This document shows, one piece after another, positions 28,981 to 38,381 of a stretch of 64,000 nt of DNA. A model generated the notes under the pieces. That model was not told the DNA's origin. It did no database searches and was given only the letters and a program-made list of their open reading frames with translations. The position numbers and the translations under genes are program-made. Origin of the DNA: Micavibrio aeruginosavorus ARL-13. Lineage in GTDB: Bacteria; Pseudomonadota; Alphaproteobacteria; Micavibrionales; Micavibrionaceae. The DNA lies in the NCBI RefSeq assembly GCF_000226315.1, contig NC_016026.1, positions 2,108,001 to 2,172,000 of the forward strand, read 5' to 3'. Positions within the stretch are counted from its first letter, which is position 1, and the number at the start of each line of letters is the position of its first letter.

Positions 28981-29667
28981 TTAACCACGCGGGGTAGAAG
29001 CCGGGGTCGTTTCAGTGCGCTTGTCGCGGGCCAGCGGATCATGTTCCAGGACATCGCCCTTGTAGATCCATACCTTCACGCCGATGATCCCGAAGGTCGT
29101 CAGTGCTTCGGCAAAGCCGTAGTCCAGGTCAGCACGCAGTGTGTGCAGAGGCACGCGGCCTTCGCGGTACCATTCGGTACGAGCGATGTCAGCACCGCCC
29201 AAACGACCGGATACGTTTACACGGATCCCTTGGCCACCCAGACGCAGTGCGCTTTGTACGGCGCGCTTCATTGCACGACGGAAGGACACGCGGCGCTCCA
29301 GCTGCTGGGCAATGCCCTCAGCAACCAGCTGTGCGTCAACTTCCGGCTTGCGGATTTCAACAATGTTCAGCGAAACATCGGAACCGCCGCGGATCGACAG
29401 ATCCTTACGCAGTTTCTCAATGTCGGCGCCTTTTTTGCCGATGATCACACCCGGGCGAGCCGCGTGAATCGTCACTTTCGTGTTCTGGGCAGCGCGCTCA
29501 ATGATGACCTTGCTGATGCCAGCGGCTTTCAGCTTGTCTTTCACGTATTCGCGCAGCTTCAGATCCTCAACCAGCCGGTCGGCATAGTTGCGGTCGGAAA
29601 ACCAGCGGGAATCCCAGGTGCGGTTGATACCGACGCGGATACCGATAGGATTAACCTTCTGACCCAT
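28981..29667 (-). CDS. rpsC: Ribosomal protein S3
   Basis: S3 forms part of the mRNA entry helicase ring of the 30S subunit. The 228-aa protein has the N-terminal [14 protein letters not shown], the KH domain with [15 protein letters not shown] near residue 75, and the C-terminal [20 protein letters not shown] domain. A short Thr/Pro-rich end follows. It is 38 bp upstream of rplP and 49 bp downstream of rplV. Confidence 0.98.
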   Translation of the reverse strand: MGQKVNPIGIRVGINRTWDSRWFSDRNYADRLVEDLKLREYVKDKLKAAGISKVIIERAAQNTKVTIHAARPGVIIGKKGADIEKLRKDLSIRGGSDVSLNIVEIRKPEVDAQLVAEGIAQQLERRVSFRRAMKRAVQSALRLGGQGIRVNVSGRLGGADIARTEWYREGRVPLHTLRADLDYGFAEALTTFGIIGVKVWIYKGDVLEHDPLARDKRTETTPASTPRG

Positions 29668-29716
29668 AACCTTATTGCTCCTTCAAATCTCTTTTATATG
29701 CGCTCTGTTTATTCGC

Positions 29717-30094
29717 TTAGTCGGCGTCGCGCTGACGCACAACGATGGTCAAGTTGCTGAAAAACTTCTCAACCGGACCTACGCGACCACGTGCACGGGC
29801 ACGGAAGCGGCGCATTTTTACCGATTTGCCAACGGTGGCTTCGGCAACATACAAACGGTCAACATCCAGATTATGGTTGTTTTCCGCATTCGCCACGGCA
29901 GCTTTCAGCACTTGCTGTACATCGCGTGCGGCATGCTTCGTGGAAAATTCCAGGTCAACCAGCGCCTTGGCCGCGCTTTTGCCGCGGATCATTTGCGCTA
30001 CCAGATTCAGCTTACGCGGGCTCGAGCCAACATATTTGGCCATCGCCTGGGCTTCGTTGGCAGCTGCGCGCCGTTTATTTGCATCCTGTCCCAT
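29717..30094 (-). CDS. rplV: Ribosomal protein L22
   Basis: L22 lines the narrow part of the peptide exit tunnel, and mutations in its beta-hairpin give macrolide resistance. The 125-aa protein has the core [21 protein letters not shown] and the hairpin region around [13 protein letters not shown], which shows no deletion. A short Met-Gly-Gln-Asp-Ala extension precedes the core. It lies between rpsS and rpsC. Confidence 0.97.
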   Translation of the reverse strand: MGQDANKRRAAANEAQAMAKYVGSSPRKLNLVAQMIRGKSAAKALVDLEFSTKHAARDVQQVLKAAVANAENNHNLDVDRLYVAEATVGKSVKMRRFRARARGRVGPVEKFFSNLTIVVRQRDAD

Positions 30095-30133
30095 TGGGTT
30101 CGTCCTTTACTGCTTCAATCGCTTATCAGCTAA

Positions 30134-30409
30134 TTACTTGCCGGCTTTTTTATCGGCGCTGTGACCCTTGTAGGTACGGGTCGGCGCGAATTCGCCCAGC
30201 TTGTGGCCGATCATTTGGTCGGTCACCAGAACGGGCAGGAATTTCTGACCGTTATGTACACCGAAGGTCAGACCTACCATGTTCGGCAGAATCGTGGACC
30301 GACGGGACCAGGTTTTAATCACTTCTTTTTTGCCGCTGCTGCGCACATTTTCCACTTTTTGCAGAACGTGGCGATCAACAAACGGACCTTTCCAGACTGA
30401 ACGTGCCAT
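30134..30409 (-). CDS. rpsS: Ribosomal protein S19
   Basis: S19 is a 30S head protein paired with S13. The 91-aa sequence starts [20 protein letters not shown] and keeps [20 protein letters not shown] and the [15 protein letters not shown] block near the C-terminus. It is standard in length and order (rplB-rpsS-rplV). Confidence 0.98.
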   Translation of the reverse strand: MARSVWKGPFVDRHVLQKVENVRSSGKKEVIKTWSRRSTILPNMVGLTFGVHNGQKFLPVLVTDQMIGHKLGEFAPTRTYKGHSADKKAGK

Positions 30410-30430
30410 AGTCTAAGCTCTCCTAAAACC

Positions 30431-31255
30431 TTACTTCTTGCGACGACGGATAATGAATTTATCGGTCGCTTTGTTCTTACGGGTTTTTGCACCTTTGGTC
30501 GGCTTGCCCCACGGCGTAACCGGGTGACGACCACCCGAGGTACGACCTTCACCACCACCCAACGGGTGATCGACCGGGTTCATAACAACGCCGCGAACGT
30601 GCGGGCGTTTACCGCGCCAACGGGTGCGACCAGCTTTACCATCATTGGTGTTGAAGTGGTCCGGGTTGGACACTGCACCAACGGTGGCCATGCATTCCTG
30701 ACGAACAACACGCAGTTCACCAGAAGCCAGTTTAATCTGGGTGTAACCTTGGTCACGACCAACAACTTGAGCATAGGTCCCGGCGGAGCGAGCCATCTGG
30801 CCGCCTTTGCCCGGTTTCAGTTCAACGTTGTGAACGATCGTACCAACCGGCATGCTTTTCAGCATCATCGCGTTGCCCGGCTTCACGTCGGTCTTTTCGC
30901 CAGCAACAACTTTGTCGCCAACTTTCAGACGTTGCGGAGCAATGATGTACGCCATTTCGCCGTCAACATACTTGATCAGAGCGATATAGGCCGTGCGGTT
31001 CGGGTCATATTCCAAACGCTCAACCGTGGCTTCCATGTCCCACTTACGACGCTTCCAGTCAATAACGCGGTAGCGACGCTTGTGACCGCCGCCACGTTGC
31101 CATGACGTAATGCGACCATAGTTGTTACGGCCACCGGTCTTGTTCAGACCTTCGGTCAGGGAGCGCTCCGGCTTGCCCTTCCACAGCTGGCTACGATCAG
31201 TGATGATCAGCTCGCGTGTGCTCGGGGTCACGGGATTGAATTTTTTCAGTGCCAT
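30431..31255 (-). CDS. rplB: Ribosomal protein L2
   Basis: L2 is essential for subunit association and supports the peptidyl transferase centre. The 274-aa protein shows [20 protein letters not shown], the SH3-like middle domain, and the C-terminal [18 protein letters not shown] segment containing the conserved His of the GGGEGR loop. It ends with a basic RRRKK. It lies 21 bp upstream of rpsS. Confidence 0.98.
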   Translation of the reverse strand: MALKKFNPVTPSTRELIITDRSQLWKGKPERSLTEGLNKTGGRNNYGRITSWQRGGGHKRRYRVIDWKRRKWDMEATVERLEYDPNRTAYIALIKYVDGEMAYIIAPQRLKVGDKVVAGEKTDVKPGNAMMLKSMPVGTIVHNVELKPGKGGQMARSAGTYAQVVGRDQGYTQIKLASGELRVVRQECMATVGAVSNPDHFNTNDGKAGRTRWRGKRPHVRGVVMNPVDHPLGGGEGRTSGGRHPVTPWGKPTKGAKTRKNKATDKFIIRRRKK

Positions 31256-31294
31256 CAGTTTAGCCCTTTGCTCTCAATCTCTTCATTCAACCAA

Positions 31295-31615
31295 TTACGC
31301 GGCGGTGCCGACGTCGATGGTTTGACCTTCTTCCAACGTCACGATCGCTTTCTTAGCGTCGCTACGACGGCCCAAACGGCCACGGAAAATTTTGTTTTTA
31401 CCTTTTTGGATCGAGGTGTTTACACCCTTCACCTTCACTTCAAAGACAGCTTCAACAGCTTCTTTGATAGCCGGTTTCGTCGCGGTCATCGGCACGCGGA
31501 ACGTGATCTGACCGTGTTGGGAACCCATGGTGGCTTTTTCAGTGATCAGCGGCGTGCGTACGATGTCGTACATCCAAGCAGCAATTTTCACGTCTTTTTT
31601 CGCCTTCGTTGCCAT
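31295..31615 (-). CDS. rplW: Ribosomal protein L23
   Basis: L23 is the main docking site for trigger factor and SRP at the tunnel exit. The 106-aa protein has the family core from [13 protein letters not shown] to the C-terminus, with the [16 protein letters not shown] helix and the [16 protein letters not shown] segment. About a dozen extra residues ([13 protein letters not shown]) precede the core. It lies between rplD and rplB. Confidence 0.97.
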   Translation of the reverse strand: MATKAKKDVKIAAWMYDIVRTPLITEKATMGSQHGQITFRVPMTATKPAIKEAVEAVFEVKVKGVNTSIQKGKNKIFRGRLGRRSDAKKAIVTLEEGQTIDVGTAA

Positions 31616-31633
31616 TGTCTTGATCCCTCTATC

Positions 31634-32257
31634 TTATTTGCTCAGACGCGCGGTCAGGTTGGCCACGGCATCCTTGGTCAAAACCAGCGTGTCACGACGC
31701 AGAATGTCATACACGTTCGCGCCTTGGCTCGGCAGAACATCAATACGCGGCAGGTTGTCCGTCGCGCGGGAGAAGTTCGCATCCACCTCGTCACCACAAA
31801 CGATAACAGCGGAGGTCAGGCCCAGAGCCTTCATCGCCTCAGCCATCGGCTTCGTTTTGTGTGTGTCGGCAACAGCTTGATCCAGAACGATCAGCTTGCC
31901 GGCTTTTGCCTTTGCAGACAGCGCGGTTTTCAGCGCCAGGGCACGTACCTTTTTCGGCAGATCCGTCGCGTGGGAACGCGGGGTCGGTCCGAAAATCACT
32001 GCACCACCGCGCATTTGCGGGGAACGCAGGGAACCCTGACGGCCATTACCCGTACCTTTTTGCTTGAACGGCTTCTTACCCGTACCGCTCACTTCACCAA
32101 TTTCCTTGGTGTCGTGCGTACCGGCGCGACGCTTGTTCAGCTGGAAATGAACCATCCGGTGCAGGATGTCATTCCGTACGCTCATGCCAAAGATTGCATC
32201 GTCCAGATCAATCTGGCCGACCTCTTTGTTCTGCAAATTCTTGACCGCAACCTTCAT
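31634..32257 (-). CDS. rplD: Ribosomal protein L4
   Basis: L4 reaches into the exit tunnel and in E. coli also represses the S10 operon. The 207-aa protein has the long loop with GTGKKPFKQKGTGNGRQGS and the RNA-binding GGAVIFGPTPRSH segment, both typical. Whether autogenous control exists here is unknown, and no E. coli-like S10 leader is visible between tuf and rpsJ. It lies 18 bp before rplW. Confidence 0.97.
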   Translation of the reverse strand: MKVAVKNLQNKEVGQIDLDDAIFGMSVRNDILHRMVHFQLNKRRAGTHDTKEIGEVSGTGKKPFKQKGTGNGRQGSLRSPQMRGGAVIFGPTPRSHATDLPKKVRALALKTALSAKAKAGKLIVLDQAVADTHKTKPMAEAMKALGLTSAVIVCGDEVDANFSRATDNLPRIDVLPSQGANVYDILRRDTLVLTKDAVANLTARLSK

Positions 32258-32290
32258 GGTTCCACGTCCTTCTATAAATGCTTCTATTCG

Positions 32291-33025
32291 TTATTCAGCC
32301 GGAGCTGCTTCTTCTGCCGGGGCGGCTTCAACAGCCGGAGCTGCCTTTGCTGCGCCTTTCAGGGCTGCCGGTTTCGGCAGATCGGCCGGAGCCGGAACCT
32401 TAACGGCATCTTGAATGCGTACCCATTGACCATCCGTACCCGGAACCGAACCCTTAACCAGGATCAGACCGTCTTCGATATCAACAGCAACCACTTTCAG
32501 ATTCTGTGTGGTGACTTGCTCAGCACCCAAGTGACCGGCCATCTTCTTGTTCTTGAAGACTTTACCTGGATCTTGGCGTTGACCGGTGGAACCGTGGGAA
32601 CGGTGCGACACGGATACACCGTGTGTTGCACGCAGACCACCGAAGTTCCAGCGTTTCATCGGGCCAGCAAAACCTTTACCGGTCGTGATGCCCGTGACGT
32701 CAACCAACTGGCCAGCAACGAAGTGGCTTGCGCAGATTTCTGCACCAACTTCGATCAGGTTTTCCGGAGAAACGCGGAATTCCGCAACTTTCTTCTTCGG
32801 CTCAACCTTGGCTTTCGCGAAGTGGCCACGCTGGGCTTTCGCCGTGCGCTTTACCTTTGCAACGCCAGCACCCAACTGAACAGCGGTGTAGCCGTCTTTG
32901 TCTTCGGTGCGAACAGCCACAACCTGGCAGCCATCGATTTTCAGCACAGTCACAGGAACGCTACGGCCTTCTTCGTCGAAGATCCGTGTCATCCCTTCTT
33001 TGCGTGCAATCAGACCAGTTCTCAT
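32291..33025 (-). CDS. rplC: Ribosomal protein L3 with acidic tail
   Basis: L3 is an early-assembling 50S protein whose finger reaches the peptidyl transferase centre. The start [20 protein letters not shown] and the [13 protein letters not shown] and [18 protein letters not shown] blocks are typical. The last 25-30 residues form an Ala/Pro/Glu repeat ([11 protein letters not shown] type) that lengthens the protein to 244 aa. It lies 36 bp after rpsJ. Confidence 0.97.
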   Translation of the reverse strand: MRTGLIARKEGMTRIFDEEGRSVPVTVLKIDGCQVVAVRTEDKDGYTAVQLGAGVAKVKRTAKAQRGHFAKAKVEPKKKVAEFRVSPENLIEVGAEICASHFVAGQLVDVTGITTGKGFAGPMKRWNFGGLRATHGVSVSHRSHGSTGQRQDPGKVFKNKKMAGHLGAEQVTTQNLKVVAVDIEDGLILVKGSVPGTDGQWVRIQDAVKVPAPADLPKPAALKGAAKAAPAVEAAPAEEAAPAE

Positions 33026-33061
33026 TGTCTTCGTCCTCTTGTGATCCAGTGTCAGCGCTTA

Positions 33062-33382
33062 TTAAGCAGCCTGACCAATCTTAATCTCAACATCTACGCC
33101 AGCGGCGAGGTCGAGTTTCATCAGCGCGTCAACCGTTTGCGGGGTCGGATCGACGATGTCGATCAGGCGCTTGTGGGTGCGCATTTCGAACGCTTCCATC
33201 GACTTCTTGTCGATGTGCGGCGAACGCAGAACGGTAAACCGCTCAATACGCGTCGGCAGAGGAACCGGACCGCGAACGCGGGCGCCGGTACGCTTGGCCG
33301 TGTTGACGATCTCACCCGTGGACTGATCCAGAACGCGGTGGTCGAAAGCCTTCAGGCGGATGCGAATGGTTTGCGTATCCAT
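33062..33382 (-). CDS. rpsJ: Ribosomal protein S10
   Basis: S10 is a 30S head protein and, as NusE, a partner of NusB in antitermination. The 106-aa sequence contains [20 protein letters not shown] and the conserved [19 protein letters not shown] loop. It follows tuf by 22 bp, with no room for a separate S10 promoter. This suggests that the str and S10 groups form one transcript. Confidence 0.98.
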   Translation of the reverse strand: MDTQTIRIRLKAFDHRVLDQSTGEIVNTAKRTGARVRGPVPLPTRIERFTVLRSPHIDKKSMEAFEMRTHKRLIDIVDPTPQTVDALMKLDLAAGVDVEIKIGQAA

Positions 33383-33404
33383 AGTTCGGTTCCTTTACCT
33401 TAAA

Positions 33405-34583
33405 TTACTTCACAATCTTGCCAACAACGCCTGCACCGACGGTGCGGCCACCTTCGCGGATAGCGAAGCGCAGACCTTCGTTCATCGCGATCGGGCAGAT
33501 CAGTTCGACTTCGAAGTTTACGTTATCGCCAGGCATAACCATTTCCGTTCCAGCCGGCAGCGTTACGATGCCCGTAACGTCCGTCGTGCGGAAGTAGAAC
33601 TGCGGACGGTAGTTCGTGAAGAACGGCGTGTGGCGGCCACCTTCGTCTTTCGACAGAATGTACGCTTCAGCCGTGAAGTTCGTGTGCGGGGTAATCGAAC
33701 CCGGCGCGCACAGAACCTGGCCACGCTCAACGTCTTCACGCTTCGTACCACGCAGCAGAGCGCCGATGTTGTCACCAGCTTCACCGCTGTCCAGCAGTTT
33801 GCGGAACATTTCAACGCCCGTAACGGTCGTTTTTTGCGTCGGGCGAATACCAACGATTTCGATCTCTTCGCCAACTTTCACGATACCCTGCTCAACACGG
33901 CCCGTTACAACGGTACCACGGCCAGAGATCGAGAATACGTCTTCAACCGGCATCAGGAACGGCTTGTCTTTCGGACGGGCCGGGGTCGGGATGTAAGCAT
34001 CAACAGCTTCCATCAGAGCCTGAATGGCTTTCTCACCAATTTCCGGATCGCGTTTTTCCAGAGCGGCCAGAGCAGAGCCCTTCACCACCGGAATGTCGTC
34101 GCCCGGGAATTCGTATTTGGACAGCAGTTCGCGGATTTCCATCTCAACCAGGTCCAGCAGTTCTGCATCGTCAACCTGGTCAACTTTGTTCATGAACACA
34201 ACAATCGCCGGAACGCCAACCTGACGGGCCAACAGAATGTGTTCGCGCGTCTGCGGCATCGGGCCGTCAGCAGCGGAGCAAACCAGAATAGCACCGTCCA
34301 TCTGTGCCGCACCCGTGATCATGTTCTTCACATAGTCAGCGTGGCCCGGGCAGTCAACGTGCGCGTAGTGGCGGTTCGCGGTTTCATATTCAACGTGCGA
34401 CGTGGAAATCGTGATACCACGGGCTTTCTCTTCAGGAGCCTTGTCAATCTGGTCATACGCCAGCGCTTCCTTCGAAAACTGTTGCGTAATCGCGGCCGTC
34501 AGCGTCGTCTTACCATGGTCAACGTGACCAATCGTGCCGATGTTTACGTGCGGCTTATTCCGCTCAAACTTACCCTTTGCCAT
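33405..34583 (-). CDS. tuf: Elongation factor Tu, intact copy
   Basis: EF-Tu delivers aminoacyl-tRNA to the ribosome as a GTP complex. The intact 392-aa copy has [10 protein letters not shown] at about residues 19-28, [12 protein letters not shown], and NKVD near residue 136. Domains 2 and 3 follow. It sits in the str order rpsL-rpsG-fusA-tuf-rpsJ. A second copy at 60194-61371 looks identical over the whole coding region except for one deleted base. This is therefore the only copy in the window that encodes full-length EF-Tu. Confidence 0.98.
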   Translation of the reverse strand: MAKGKFERNKPHVNIGTIGHVDHGKTTLTAAITQQFSKEALAYDQIDKAPEEKARGITISTSHVEYETANRHYAHVDCPGHADYVKNMITGAAQMDGAILVCSAADGPMPQTREHILLARQVGVPAIVVFMNKVDQVDDAELLDLVEMEIRELLSKYEFPGDDIPVVKGSALAALEKRDPEIGEKAIQALMEAVDAYIPTPARPKDKPFLMPVEDVFSISGRGTVVTGRVEQGIVKVGEEIEIVGIRPTQKTTVTGVEMFRKLLDSGEAGDNIGALLRGTKREDVERGQVLCAPGSITPHTNFTAEAYILSKDEGGRHTPFFTNYRPQFYFRTTDVTGIVTLPAGTEMVMPGDNVNFEVELICPIAMNEGLRFAIREGGRTVGAGVVGKIVK

Positions 34584-34647
34584 CTTCTTTTCCTCTTCAA
34601 AACCTAATCAGGTTGTTTCGTCAGTTTCTGTTGTCGTCAGGCGGTGA

Positions 34648-36744
34648 TTAAGCCACCAGCTTTTTCTTCACTTCTTCGGCTACGTTCGGCGGTACCGGTG
34701 CATAGTGGTCGAACACCATGCTGTACTGCGCGCGGCCTTGGGACATGGAACGCAGGTTATTGATGTAACCGAACATATTGCCCAGCGGCACGCTCGCCAT
34801 AATAACCTTTGCGTTACCGCGATCTTCCATCGCGTTGATCTGGCCACGGCGGCTGTTCAGATCGCCGATCACGTCACCCATATATTCTTCTGGGGTAACA
34901 ACTTCGACTTTCATCACAGGCTCCAGCAATTGCGGGCCAGCGGCAGCCATGGCTTCCTTGAACGCTGCGCGAGCGGCGATTTCGAAAGCCAGAGCCGAGG
35001 AGTCAACATCGTGGTATCCACCGTCGATCAGGCGGACTTTGAAGTCCACGACCGGGAAACCAGCGATAATACCGGTGTCTTTTGCACCCATCAGGCCTTT
35101 TTCAACGCCCGGGATGTATTCTTTCGGAATTGCGCCACCAACGATCTGGTTTTCGAACGCATAACCGGCACCGGCTTCTTGCGGTTCGAACACGGCGGTC
35201 ATCTTAGCGTACTGACCCGAACCACCCGACTGTTTCTTGTGGGTGTAGGTGACTTCGAACGCCTTGGTGATCGTTTCGCGGTAAGCAACCTGCGGTGCAC
35301 CGACGTTGGCTTCCACTTTGAATTCGCGCTTCATGCGATCAACCAGAATTTCCAAGTGCAGTTCGCCCATGCCTTTCAGGATGGTCTGACCGGATTCATG
35401 GTCCACCGATACACGGAAGGACGGATCTTCAGAAGCCAGGCGTTGCAGAGCAATACCCATTTTCTCTTGGTCGGCTTTGGATTTCGGCTCAACCGCAATC
35501 TCAATAACCGGTTCCGGGAATTCCATACGCTCCAGAACGATCGGCTTGGCAGAGTCGCACAGCGTGTCGCCCGTGGTGGTGTCTTTCAGACCAACCAGCG
35601 CAACAATGTCACCGGCTTCGGCGTATTTGATTTCTTCGCGGTTGTTGGCGTGCATCAGCAACATACGGCCGATACGCTCTTTTTTGTCCTTCACAGAGTT
35701 CAGAACATAAGAACCGGACTCCAGTTTACCGGAGTAAATACGGGCGAAGGTCAAAGAGCCAACGAACGGGTCGTTCATCACTTTGAAAGCCAGAGCGGAG
35801 AACGGTGCGTCATCAGACGGCGGACGAGTGTCCGGGTCGTCGGAGCCGACTTTTTTGCCTTTTACATCACCCACATCCAGCGGGGACGGCAGGTAACGGA
35901 TCACAGCGTCCAGCAGCGGCTGAACACCTTTGTTTTTGAACGAAGAACCGCACATCATCGGAACCAGTTTGCCGGTGATGGTGCCCTTACGGATGCAAGC
36001 GCGCAGCGTTTCGATGCTCGGCATATCGCCGTTCAGGTACGCTTCCATTGCAGCGTCGTCCATCTCAACAGCCATTTCGATCAGGCGGTCGCGATATTCT
36101 TCAGCTTTTGCTTGCAGGTCAGCCGGGATGTCAACAACCTGGAAGGTTGCACCCAGGGATTCGCTGTCCCAGATGATCGCTTTCATGTCGATCAGGTCAA
36201 CGATACCAGCGAAGTCGCTTTCAATACCGATCGGCAGGGTCAGAACCATCGGCTTGATGCCCAGACGTTTCTGAACCGTGTCGATGCAGAAATAGAAGTC
36301 TGCGCCGATTTTGTCCATTTTGTTCGCGAAAATGATACGCGGAACTTTGTACTTGTCACCCTGGCGCCATACGGTTTCCGTTTGCGGCTCTACGCCCTGG
36401 TTACCGTCCAGCAAGCAGACAGCACCGTCGAGAACGCGCAAGGAACGCTCAACTTCAATCGTGAAGTCAACGTGACCCGGGGTGTCAATGATGTTAACGC
36501 GATACTGCTCGCCATCGTCCGGACCCGTCCAGAAGGCCGTCGTCGCAGCAGAGGTAATGGTAATACCACGCTCCTGCTCCTGCTCCATCCAGTCCATGGT
36601 CGCGGCGCCATCGTGCACTTCACCGATTTTGTGCGACTTGCCTGTATAATACAGAACGCGCTCGGTGGTCGTGGTTTTACCGGCATCAATGTGTGCCATG
36701 ATGCCAATATTGCGGTAGCGGCCGATCGGTGTTTCGCGTGTCAT
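34648..36744 (-). CDS. fusA: Elongation factor G
   Basis: EF-G drives translocation of tRNA and mRNA and helps to split ribosomes in recycling. The N-terminal G domain has [19 protein letters not shown] (P-loop) and [20 protein letters not shown], and domains II-V follow to about residue 698. The ATG at 36744 ([12 protein letters not shown]) is chosen over an in-frame TTG five codons upstream. It follows rpsG by 24 bp and precedes tuf by 64 bp. Confidence 0.97.
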   Translation of the reverse strand: MTRETPIGRYRNIGIMAHIDAGKTTTTERVLYYTGKSHKIGEVHDGAATMDWMEQEQERGITITSAATTAFWTGPDDGEQYRVNIIDTPGHVDFTIEVERSLRVLDGAVCLLDGNQGVEPQTETVWRQGDKYKVPRIIFANKMDKIGADFYFCIDTVQKRLGIKPMVLTLPIGIESDFAGIVDLIDMKAIIWDSESLGATFQVVDIPADLQAKAEEYRDRLIEMAVEMDDAAMEAYLNGDMPSIETLRACIRKGTITGKLVPMMCGSSFKNKGVQPLLDAVIRYLPSPLDVGDVKGKKVGSDDPDTRPPSDDAPFSALAFKVMNDPFVGSLTFARIYSGKLESGSYVLNSVKDKKERIGRMLLMHANNREEIKYAEAGDIVALVGLKDTTTGDTLCDSAKPIVLERMEFPEPVIEIAVEPKSKADQEKMGIALQRLASEDPSFRVSVDHESGQTILKGMGELHLEILVDRMKREFKVEANVGAPQVAYRETITKAFEVTYTHKKQSGGSGQYAKMTAVFEPQEAGAGYAFENQIVGGAIPKEYIPGVEKGLMGAKDTGIIAGFPVVDFKVRLIDGGYHDVDSSALAFEIAARAAFKEAMAAAGPQLLEPVMKVEVVTPEEYMGDVIGDLNSRRGQINAMEDRGNAKVIMASVPLGNMFGYINNLRSMSQGRAQYSMVFDHYAPVPPNVAEEVKKKLVA

Positions 36745-36768
36745 AATCTTAAGATCCAAAATCCGGTA

Positions 36769-37251
36769 TTAGAAACGATAGTGAGCAAAGGCTTTGTTAG
36801 CGTCTGCCATTTTGTGGGTGTCTTCGCGTTTTTTCACGGCGGCACCACGGTCATTCCAAGCTTCGATCATTTCAGCAGCCAGACGATCCGTCATGGTGTT
36901 TTCACCACGGGCACGGGCGTAAGCGATCAACCAGCGAATGGCCAGAGCCAGCTGACGATCAGCGCGAATTTCGCAAGGTACTTGGTAGGTCGCACCACCA
37001 ACACGGCGGGACTTCACCTCAACCTGCGGCTTCACTTTGTCCAGAGCGGCTTTGAAGAACGCAATAACTTCGTTGTCATTGGCCAGTTTCTGCTTTACGC
37101 GAACCTGATCCAGAGCACCGTAAACAATGCGCTCAGCAACCGACTTCTTACCATCTTCCATGACCATGTTGATGAACTTGGACAGGACCAGATCACCGAA
37201 CTTCGGGTCCGGGAGGATTTCGCGTTTTTCTGCTGCGTGACGACGTGACAT
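36769..37251 (-). CDS. rpsG: Ribosomal protein S7
   Basis: S7 organises the 30S head and in E. coli represses the str operon from the rpsL-rpsG junction. The 160-aa protein starts [20 protein letters not shown] and has the conserved [19 protein letters not shown] and [13 protein letters not shown]-like ([14 protein letters not shown]) segments. The rpsL-rpsG gap is only 21 bp, too short for the long E. coli-style control hairpin. Confidence 0.97.
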   Translation of the reverse strand: MSRRHAAEKREILPDPKFGDLVLSKFINMVMEDGKKSVAERIVYGALDQVRVKQKLANDNEVIAFFKAALDKVKPQVEVKSRRVGGATYQVPCEIRADRQLALAIRWLIAYARARGENTMTDRLAAEMIEAWNDRGAAVKKREDTHKMADANKAFAHYRF

Positions 37252-37272
37252 TCTATTTCAGCTCCTGAAAAA

Positions 37273-37644
37273 TTATTTCGGACGTTTCGCGCCGTAGTGC
37301 GAACGGCTCTTCTTACGGTCTTTAACGCCCTGGGTATCCAGCGCACCACGGATGATGTGGTAACGAACACCCGGCAAGTCTTTCACACGACCACCGCGCA
37401 CCAGCACGACGGAGTGTTCTTGCAGGTTGTGACCTTCACCCATGATGTAAGCAATGACTTCGATCCCGGTGGTCAGACGAACTTTGGCCACTTTACGCAA
37501 AGCGGAGTTCGGCTTCTTCGGGGTTGTCGTATAAACGCGCGTGCAAACGCCACGTTTTTGCGGATTGCCCTTCAGAGCCCGGTTTTTCTTCCGCACTACT
37601 ACCTTTTCGCGCGGCTTACGGATCAATTGCTGTATGGTTGGCAT
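37273..37644 (-). CDS. rpsL: Ribosomal protein S12
   Basis: S12 lies in the decoding centre. The ATG at 37644 ([10 protein letters not shown]) matches the family start; longer in-frame starts are ignored. The length is 123 aa. The residues whose change gives streptomycin resistance are wild type, with Lys43 in [11 protein letters not shown] and Lys88 in GGRVKDLPG. It is the first gene of the str-S10-spc run, about 260 nt after a clear promoter. Confidence 0.97.
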   Translation of the reverse strand: MPTIQQLIRKPREKVVVRKKNRALKGNPQKRGVCTRVYTTTPKKPNSALRKVAKVRLTTGIEVIAYIMGEGHNLQEHSVVLVRGGRVKDLPGVRYHIIRGALDTQGVKDRKKSRSHYGAKRPK

Positions 37645-37800
37645 GTTTAGCCCTTCAAAAATTGTATCGTTTGTTTTCCAGATGGTTGGCTTCAAAAACC
37701 AGCGCCCTTACGTTTTCGGAAGGTCACCCATGCCTGCGTCCCGGTGGTGGGCCGCTTTGCGGGTGCCTTATAAATCGTGGCGCGTCGCTTTTTATTCCTC

Positions 37801-37826
37801 TTTTTTCACCGAAACCGGCGAAAAAA
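37801..37826 (-). other. Hairpin in the str operon leader RNA
   Basis: TTTTTTCACCG (37801-37811) and CGGCGAAAAAA (37816-37826) pair over 11 bp with one wobble and a 4-nt loop. It lies in the transcribed leader, about 80-100 nt after the predicted start and 160 nt before rpsL. It may be a regulatory or stabilising structure. On the minus strand an A-rich run, not a T-rich run, follows it, so it is not an intrinsic terminator in that direction. Confidence 0.5.
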
Positions 37827-37911
37827 TCTGAGCTGCGTTTAACCCGCTTTCCATCGAAAAACCTAGGAAAACAGCGGCCTACAGCCAGCCCATCCGTATG
37901 CGAACGCGCGG

Positions 37912-37940
37912 AATATACATTCGCCCCCCGGAAGCGTCAA
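37912..37940 (-). promoter_or_regulatory. Promoter of the rpsL (str-S10-spc) operon
   Basis: On the minus strand TTGACG (37935-37940) lies exactly 17 bp before TATATT (37912-37917). This is one of the best housekeeping promoter matches in the window. The start is near 37904, giving a leader of about 260 nt. It could serve the whole run from rpsL to rplO. Confidence 0.82.
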
Positions 37941-38040
37941 GCAATTGTTTACGAAATCCTCAAGATTTTTATGGTGTATCGGTGTTTTTTTACACAGCGA
38001 GTCATGACCCGCGCAAACCGATTCATTTTGAACCATAAAA

Positions 38041-38062
38041 AAACGGCTCAAATGAGCCGTTT
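38041..38062 (-). terminator. Unassigned hairpin terminator
   Basis: AAACGGCTC (38041-38049) pairs with GAGCCGTTT (38054-38062) over 9 bp with a 4-nt loop. Seven T follow on the minus strand and four T on the plus strand. It lies well beyond the rpoC terminator and upstream of the str promoter, so no annotated gene clearly needs it. It may back up the rpoC terminator or end a small RNA. Confidence 0.75.
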
Positions 38063-38330
38063 TCTTGCTTTCCCACTGTCTTCCCCTGCCCCAAATGCGG
38101 CGGGTTGACCCCGCATCGCTTTTTAGCCTTTAGAAACCCGTTTGTACCCTGAACAACGCGCCGGAAGCGGTTGATCGTTGTTTTATTGTTGAAGCCAATC
38201 GTATGCCATAAGATTGTTTCGACGCAAGTATGGAAAGCGCAATTTTATTGCTTATTTATGGAATCGGGTCGCGCACCCCGCGTACCCCCATATAAAGCGC
38301 AGCAAAGCCCGCACAAAACGGACCATAAAA

Positions 38331-38358
38331 AAACGCCCGGACATCGGCCCGGGCGTTT
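38331..38358 (-). terminator. Rho-independent terminator after rpoC
   Basis: AAACGCCCGG (38331-38340) pairs with CCGGGCGTTT (38349-38358) across an 8-nt loop, and seven A on the plus strand give a T tract on the minus strand. It is 23 bp past the rpoC stop. Confidence 0.9.
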
Positions 38359-38381
38359 TTAATCTTTAAGCGTGGCAGGAC

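Larger units (their letters stand above)
37645..38381. other. 737-bp intergenic region between rpoC and rpsL
   Basis: From right to left it holds the rpoC terminator (38331-38358), about 270 bp of unassigned sequence, a second hairpin terminator (38041-38062), the str promoter (37912-37940), and a leader of about 260 nt with a strong hairpin (37801-37826). Short open frames here, such as 38171-38362 on the plus strand, show no coding signs. Confidence 0.7.

Noticed and set aside
31268-33403. A 711-codon plus-strand frame opposite rplW, rplD, rplC and rpsJ
   Set aside because: It crosses four real ribosomal genes and their gaps, and no homology is recognisable.
34705-37248. An 847-codon plus-strand frame opposite fusA and rpsG
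   Set aside because: It spans two genuine genes on the other strand and has low-complexity composition; it is a shadow of strong codon bias.
38171-38362. A 63-aa plus-strand frame between rpsL and rpoC
   Set aside because: It runs through the rpoC terminator, has no ribosome-binding site, and its composition is random.
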